Assembly (NCBI RefSeq): GCF_021403115.1
Contig: NZ_JAJSSH010000007.1
Span: 164,769 to 228,768, forward strand
Direction of reading: 5' to 3'
DNA from: Sphingobium sufflavum
Lineage (GTDB): Bacteria; Pseudomonadota; Alphaproteobacteria; Sphingomonadales; Sphingomonadaceae
Length of the DNA: 64,000 nucleotides
Shown here: positions 61,799 to 64,000 of the stretch, one piece after another
Numbering within the stretch: the stretch's first letter is position 1
How the letters are laid out: every line of letters starts with the position of its first letter
Notes under the pieces: model-generated
Database searches by the model: none
Seen by the model: only the letters and a program-made list of their open reading frames with translations
Told to the model about the DNA's origin: nothing
Program-made: the position numbers and the translations under genes

Positions 61799-62151
61799 TC
61801 TCCCTTCAGCGCACGGGTGATGGTGTTGAGGCGCCCTTCAAGGAAAGAGAGCGTCGTGCGATATTTCACCGCATTTTCGGAGAAGAGCGTCTGCTCGGTC
61901 GACATCTCGACCGTGTTGCCATTCTCCGACGGCTGCACCGGAACACGATAGCCCATGGCCTTTTCGAGCGCGCCCGCGACGCTGCCCTGATCCCTGGTCG
62001 CGTCCTTCAACGCCTTGTCGAAGTCGATATCCTGCGCCTTGTAGCCGGGCGTGGAGGCATTCGCGATGTTGGAGGCAAGCAGCGACATCCTCTGCGAACG
62101 CAGAGCCAGCGCCTTGCCATGGATGCCGAACAGTTCGTTCTCGATCGACAT
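61795..62151 (-). CDS. flgB: Flagellar proximal rod protein FlgB
   Basis: A 118-residue rod protein. FGIHGKALALRSQRMSLLASNIANASTPGYKAQDIDF is the FlgB start, and the C-terminus has SENAVKYRTTLSFLEGRLNTI. It is the first gene of flgBCDEFGHIJKL. A consensus sigma-54 promoter lies 85-100 bases upstream and an enhancer-like palindrome cluster beyond it. Confidence 0.94.
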   Translation of the reverse strand: MSIENELFGIHGKALALRSQRMSLLASNIANASTPGYKAQDIDFDKALKDATRDQGSVAGALEKAMGYRVPVQPSENGNTVEMSTEQTLFSENAVKYRTTLSFLEGRLNTITRALKGE

Positions 62152-62235
62152 TGTCCAAACCCCGTTAAAGTTCTTGCTCGCCCTGCCGTTCTAACCCGGT
62201 GAGCGGATCGGCCCGACGGGGCACGGGACATGAAC

Positions 62236-62251
62236 AGCAAAAGGCGTGCCA
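62236..62251 (-). promoter_or_regulatory. Sigma-54 promoter of the flgB operon
   Basis: On the minus strand TGGCACG-CCTT-TTGCT matches the sigma-54 consensus (TGGCACG-N4-TTGCW) at every position, including GG and GC ten bases apart. Transcription should begin near 62225, giving a leader of about 74 bases to flgB. Confidence 0.85.
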
Positions 62252-62313
62252 ATTTCGTTCGAAGCCCGAAATCCGGGTGTTTTGGCATGGCTCACCCCTT
62301 CAACACCGGGAGG

Positions 62314-62362
62314 CGGCAACAAGGGCGGCAATTTTTTGCCGGTCTGCGGCAACACGTTGCCG
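62314..62362. promoter_or_regulatory. Enhancer cluster (FlbD/FleQ-type palindromes)
   Basis: Two palindromes of the form CGGCAA-N4-TTGCCG, at 62326-62341 (spacer TTTT) and 62347-62362 (spacer CACG), are centred 21 bp apart, two helical turns. A further CGGCAA half-site lies at 62314-62319, and four TTGCCG half-sites at 62401, 62414, 62425 and 62462. The cluster sits between two divergent sigma-54 promoters. The motif resembles the Caulobacter ftr sites bound by the sigma-54 activator FlbD. Confidence 0.7.
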
Positions 62363-62563
62363 AGAGGGCGATCAAATATCTGGAATCAGGTGATTTTATC
62401 TTGCCGGCCTGGTTTGCCGTTGCCTTGCCGATCGCGGGTGTTCCGGCCCGCCATTGGATTTTTGCCGCCCTAGACACCGGAAAAACAGCAATGCATCCGG
62501 CGTACGGCCGACCCAGCCGGCATTTCGGCTTTTCCAGCCATGCCGATGGCACCGTTCCACCGC

Positions 62564-62579
62564 TGGCATGATCTTTGCT
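62564..62579 (+). promoter_or_regulatory. Sigma-54 promoter of flgA
   Basis: TGGCATG-ATCT-TTGCT matches the sigma-54 consensus except for one base, with GG (62565-62566) and GC (62577-62578) correctly spaced. The expected start of transcription, near 62590, is very close to the first flgA ATG and favours the ATG at 62612 for translation. Confidence 0.75.
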
Positions 62580-62593
62580 TTATTAGGAGGATC

Positions 62594-63163
62594 ATGAGCA
62601 GGAAAACCATCATGCACAGATTTTTCGTCACTTGGGCGCTCGCCCTTGTCGGTCATGGCCTGATCCTCGCCAGCGGTGCCGCTGCGGCGCAGGGTTTCCA
62701 GAATCTCGACCAGATCGACACTCTCGTCGCCACCACCGTCGGCGTCGGGATCGGCCAGCCGGGCGGCGCCAACGCCCCTGTTGACCGTCGCCTGCGCCTG
62801 GCCGCATGCCCCAATATTCCCAGCATCGAAGGCCCCGTGTTCGGCGCGGCCATCGTGCGGTGTGACAAGCTGGGCTGGCGGATCAGGGTTCCGTTGAAGC
62901 TCGCACCGCAACCAGCGCCCGTCACCGCCTATGGCCGCGCGCCGCAACAACAACCGCAGCCGCAGGCGCGCACCATCCTCATCAAGAAGGGCGATCCGGT
63001 GCAACTGGTTGCCGGTAACGCCAGTTTCAGTGTGTCCCGGCAGACGATCGCGGACGAGGATGGCGCCGTCGGCGAGATGATCCGGGTGCGCGGCGACAAG
63101 ACGGCGCCCCCGGTTTCCGGCCGGATCGAGCCGGATGGAATTGTTCGTGTTCCTGGGATTTAA
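62594..63163 (+). CDS. flgA: Flagellar basal body P-ring formation chaperone FlgA
   Basis: A 189-residue periplasmic chaperone for P-ring assembly. The signal peptide (HRFFVTWALALVGHGLILASGAAAAQG) is followed by a short N-domain with two cysteines (LAACPNIP, VRCDKLGW). The C-terminal SAF domain has ILIKKGDPVQLVAGNASFSVSRQTIADEDGAVGEMIRVR and GRIEPDGIVRV. ATG 62594 has AGGAGG three bases upstream, but the sigma-54 promoter would place the transcript start at about 62590. The ATG at 62612, with AGGA upstream and a cleaner signal peptide, may be the real start. It is divergent from flgB. Confidence 0.9.
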   Translation: MSRKTIMHRFFVTWALALVGHGLILASGAAAAQGFQNLDQIDTLVATTVGVGIGQPGGANAPVDRRLRLAACPNIPSIEGPVFGAAIVRCDKLGWRIRVPLKLAPQPAPVTAYGRAPQQQPQPQARTILIKKGDPVQLVAGNASFSVSRQTIADEDGAVGEMIRVRGDKTAPPVSGRIEPDGIVRVPGI

Positions 63164-63186
63164 ACTTTCCCGTTCCATGCCGTATA
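63161..63186 (+). promoter_or_regulatory. Possible sigma-28 promoter of flgM
   Basis: TAAACTTT (63161-63168) and GCCGTATA (63179-63186) resemble the sigma-28 consensus halves, but TAAA and GCCG are 14 rather than 15 bases apart. TAAA overlaps the flgA stop. A late promoter for flgM would fit known regulation. Confidence 0.35.
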
Positions 63187-63216
63187 TAGGGTGTGGAAGA
63201 AGATGAGGTTGGTGAG

Positions 63217-63504
63217 ATGATCAAACCCGTTGGCACAGGCATGACGCCCGCAATAGACGCGGGAAAGCTGCGTGAAACCGCGCAGACCCGGACTGCCGCG
63301 CCGGTTACGCCCGTGCCCGGCAGCGCGACGACAGAGCGTGTCGTCGCCAATCCCGCCGCGCGGGTCGCGCAGCAGGGAGCGCCGATCGACATGGAAAAAA
63401 TCGCCAAGATCAAGGCCGCCATCGCGTCCGGCAACTATCCCGTCGATGCCGACGCGATTGCCGAGCGCATGGTCGAACTCGATCTGCCGCGCAAACTGAA
63501 CTGA
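63217..63504 (+). CDS. flgM: Anti-sigma-28 factor FlgM
   Basis: A 95-residue protein. The N-terminal half is disordered and Thr/Pro/Ala-rich. The C-terminal half carries the sigma-binding helices (DMEKIAKIKAAIASGNYPVDADAIAERMVEL), the FlgM signature. It holds FliA inactive until exported through the finished hook. The start at 63217 (MIKPVG) has GAGG 8 bases upstream; the longer frame is less likely. Confidence 0.92.
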   Translation: MIKPVGTGMTPAIDAGKLRETAQTRTAAPVTPVPGSATTERVVANPAARVAQQGAPIDMEKIAKIKAAIASGNYPVDADAIAERMVELDLPRKLN

Positions 63505-63505
63505 C

Positions 63506-63817
63506 GTGAGCGAAGCCGCGATCGACGGCCTCGACATTGCCGCGCAGTCCCTGCGCACGGCGATGGAGGGCGGCGACCCCGACCGTTTGACCGAGGCGAC
63601 CACCGCCTTTGGAGCCGCGCTGGACAGCCTGCGCGGCATTGATGCGTGGCGCGCCGATCCGGCGCTGAAGGACCGGCTGCGCGGCATCATGGCCCGGCTG
63701 GAAAGCGACCGTCATCTCTCCCGCCTGCTCGGCGACATCGTGCGCCAGCGGCTGGATCTGCTGGCCGGGGCAACGGCGGATGTGACCGGGCATATCACCT
63801 ACGGGCGCAAGGGCTAA
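63506..63817 (+). CDS. FlgN-like flagellar export chaperone
   Basis: A 103-residue helical protein directly after flgM (GTG one base after the flgM stop). ALDSLRGIDAWRADPALKDRLRGIMARLESDRHLSRLLGDI has the heptad-like pattern of FlgN, which pilots FlgK and FlgL. Sequence conservation of FlgN is low, so the call rests on size, helicity and position. Confidence 0.75.
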   Translation: MSEAAIDGLDIAAQSLRTAMEGGDPDRLTEATTAFGAALDSLRGIDAWRADPALKDRLRGIMARLESDRHLSRLLGDIVRQRLDLLAGATADVTGHITYGRKG

Positions 63818-63888
63818 AGGAAGGCAGCGGCTGAAGCGAAGCAGGGGTTGAGGCCCGTTTGAGGCAGGCCTCCCTCCCGCCACTTTCA

Positions 63889-63910
63889 ACATGACCAACC
63901 AAACGGGTGT
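63889..63910 (+). repeat. 22-bp dispersed repeat, copy B
   Basis: These bases are identical to the reverse complement of 17522-17543. Here the unit starts an open frame reading MTNQTGVWKW, as the other copy reads MTNQTGVLK. It lies about 70 bases after the flgN-like gene. Confidence 0.7.
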
Positions 63911-63962
63911 ATGGAAATGGCGTCCGGCTGGCGGCCTCCCCCGACCCTGCTTGGTTCCGACC

Positions 63963-63998
63963 CTTCCCCCGACCCCCTGCCTTCCCCCGACCCCCTGC
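63963..63998. repeat. Tandem 18-bp repeat at the window edge
   Basis: Two perfect copies of CTTCCCCCGACCCCCTGC (63963-63980, 63981-63998) run off the window, with a shortened related unit at about 63935-63951. C-rich, non-coding in appearance. Copy number beyond the window is unknown. Confidence 0.7.
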
Positions 63999-64000
63999 CT

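Noticed and set aside
62246..62571. Open frames within the flgB-flgA gap
   Set aside because: The stretch is occupied by sigma-54 promoters and palindromic sites, and the frames lack ribosome sites and motifs.

Overview
The window is 64 kb of GC-rich chromosomal DNA from an alphaproteobacterium, most likely a member of the Sphingomonadaceae (Sphingobium/Sphingomonas type). This rests on content: a CpdR regulator beside an N-formylglutamate amidohydrolase and tRNA-Val, an HWE-kinase bacteriophytochrome with heme oxygenase, SapC, TauE and DUF1272 proteins, dispersed palindromic repeats of the sort common in sphingomonads, and tightly packed genes with ATGA/GTGA start-stop overlaps. No prophage, transposase, CRISPR array or plasmid-type gene was seen. 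It reads as core chromosome with a few accessory patches.

Left part (1-10.9 kb): a truncated, probably catalytically dead amidohydrolase is coupled to manA (mannose-6-phosphate isomerase). Convergent to them is a seven-gene minus-strand glycan operon: sugar-phosphate transferase, GT2, zinc-ribbon methyltransferase, flippase, GT4, FkbM methyltransferase and a GT-C-like membrane protein. From 11 to 30 kb come a TauE exporter, a candidate structured RNA (12.6 kb), a PAS-GGDEF-EAL protein, an orphan LuxC-type reductase, the operon glmM-DUF1272-thiD-rnhB, a POT peptide transporter, a yggT-DUF167-folD-secreted protein-marC operon, argB followed by a frameshifted lipoprotein relic, a NUDIX hydrolase, tRNA-Ala(CGC) and an HPP-CBS protein.

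Middle (30-51 kb): rmuC, an archaeal/eukaryotic-type proS, an RhlE-like helicase, a D-lactate/2-hydroxyglutarate type FAD oxidase, sapC, a small RNA with an anti-Shine-Dalgarno motif and a heat-shock-like promoter, a formylglutamate amidohydrolase, cpdR, tRNA-Val(GAC), an AsmA protein, heme oxygenase plus bacteriophytochrome (a red-light sensor with its own chromophore enzyme), a ParA ATPase, a ParD-like repressor coupled to a methionine aminopeptidase, and an enoyl-CoA hydratase / hydrolase / GST run.

Right part (51-64 kb): a flagellar cluster. motA-motB has a sigma-28-like promoter. flgBCDEFGHIJKL run leftward as one operon, and flgA-flgM-flgN run rightward. The 440-bp gap between flgB and flgA carries two divergent, near-consensus sigma-54 promoters and, between them, two identical-format palindromes CGGCAA-N4-TTGCCG plus further half-sites, fitting an FlbD/FleQ-type enhancer. 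The hook protein FlgE carries extra repeated modules and FlgH lacks the usual lipobox cysteine.

Starts were chosen from Shine-Dalgarno matches and overlap with the upstream gene. Functions come from recognised motifs, not from database searches.
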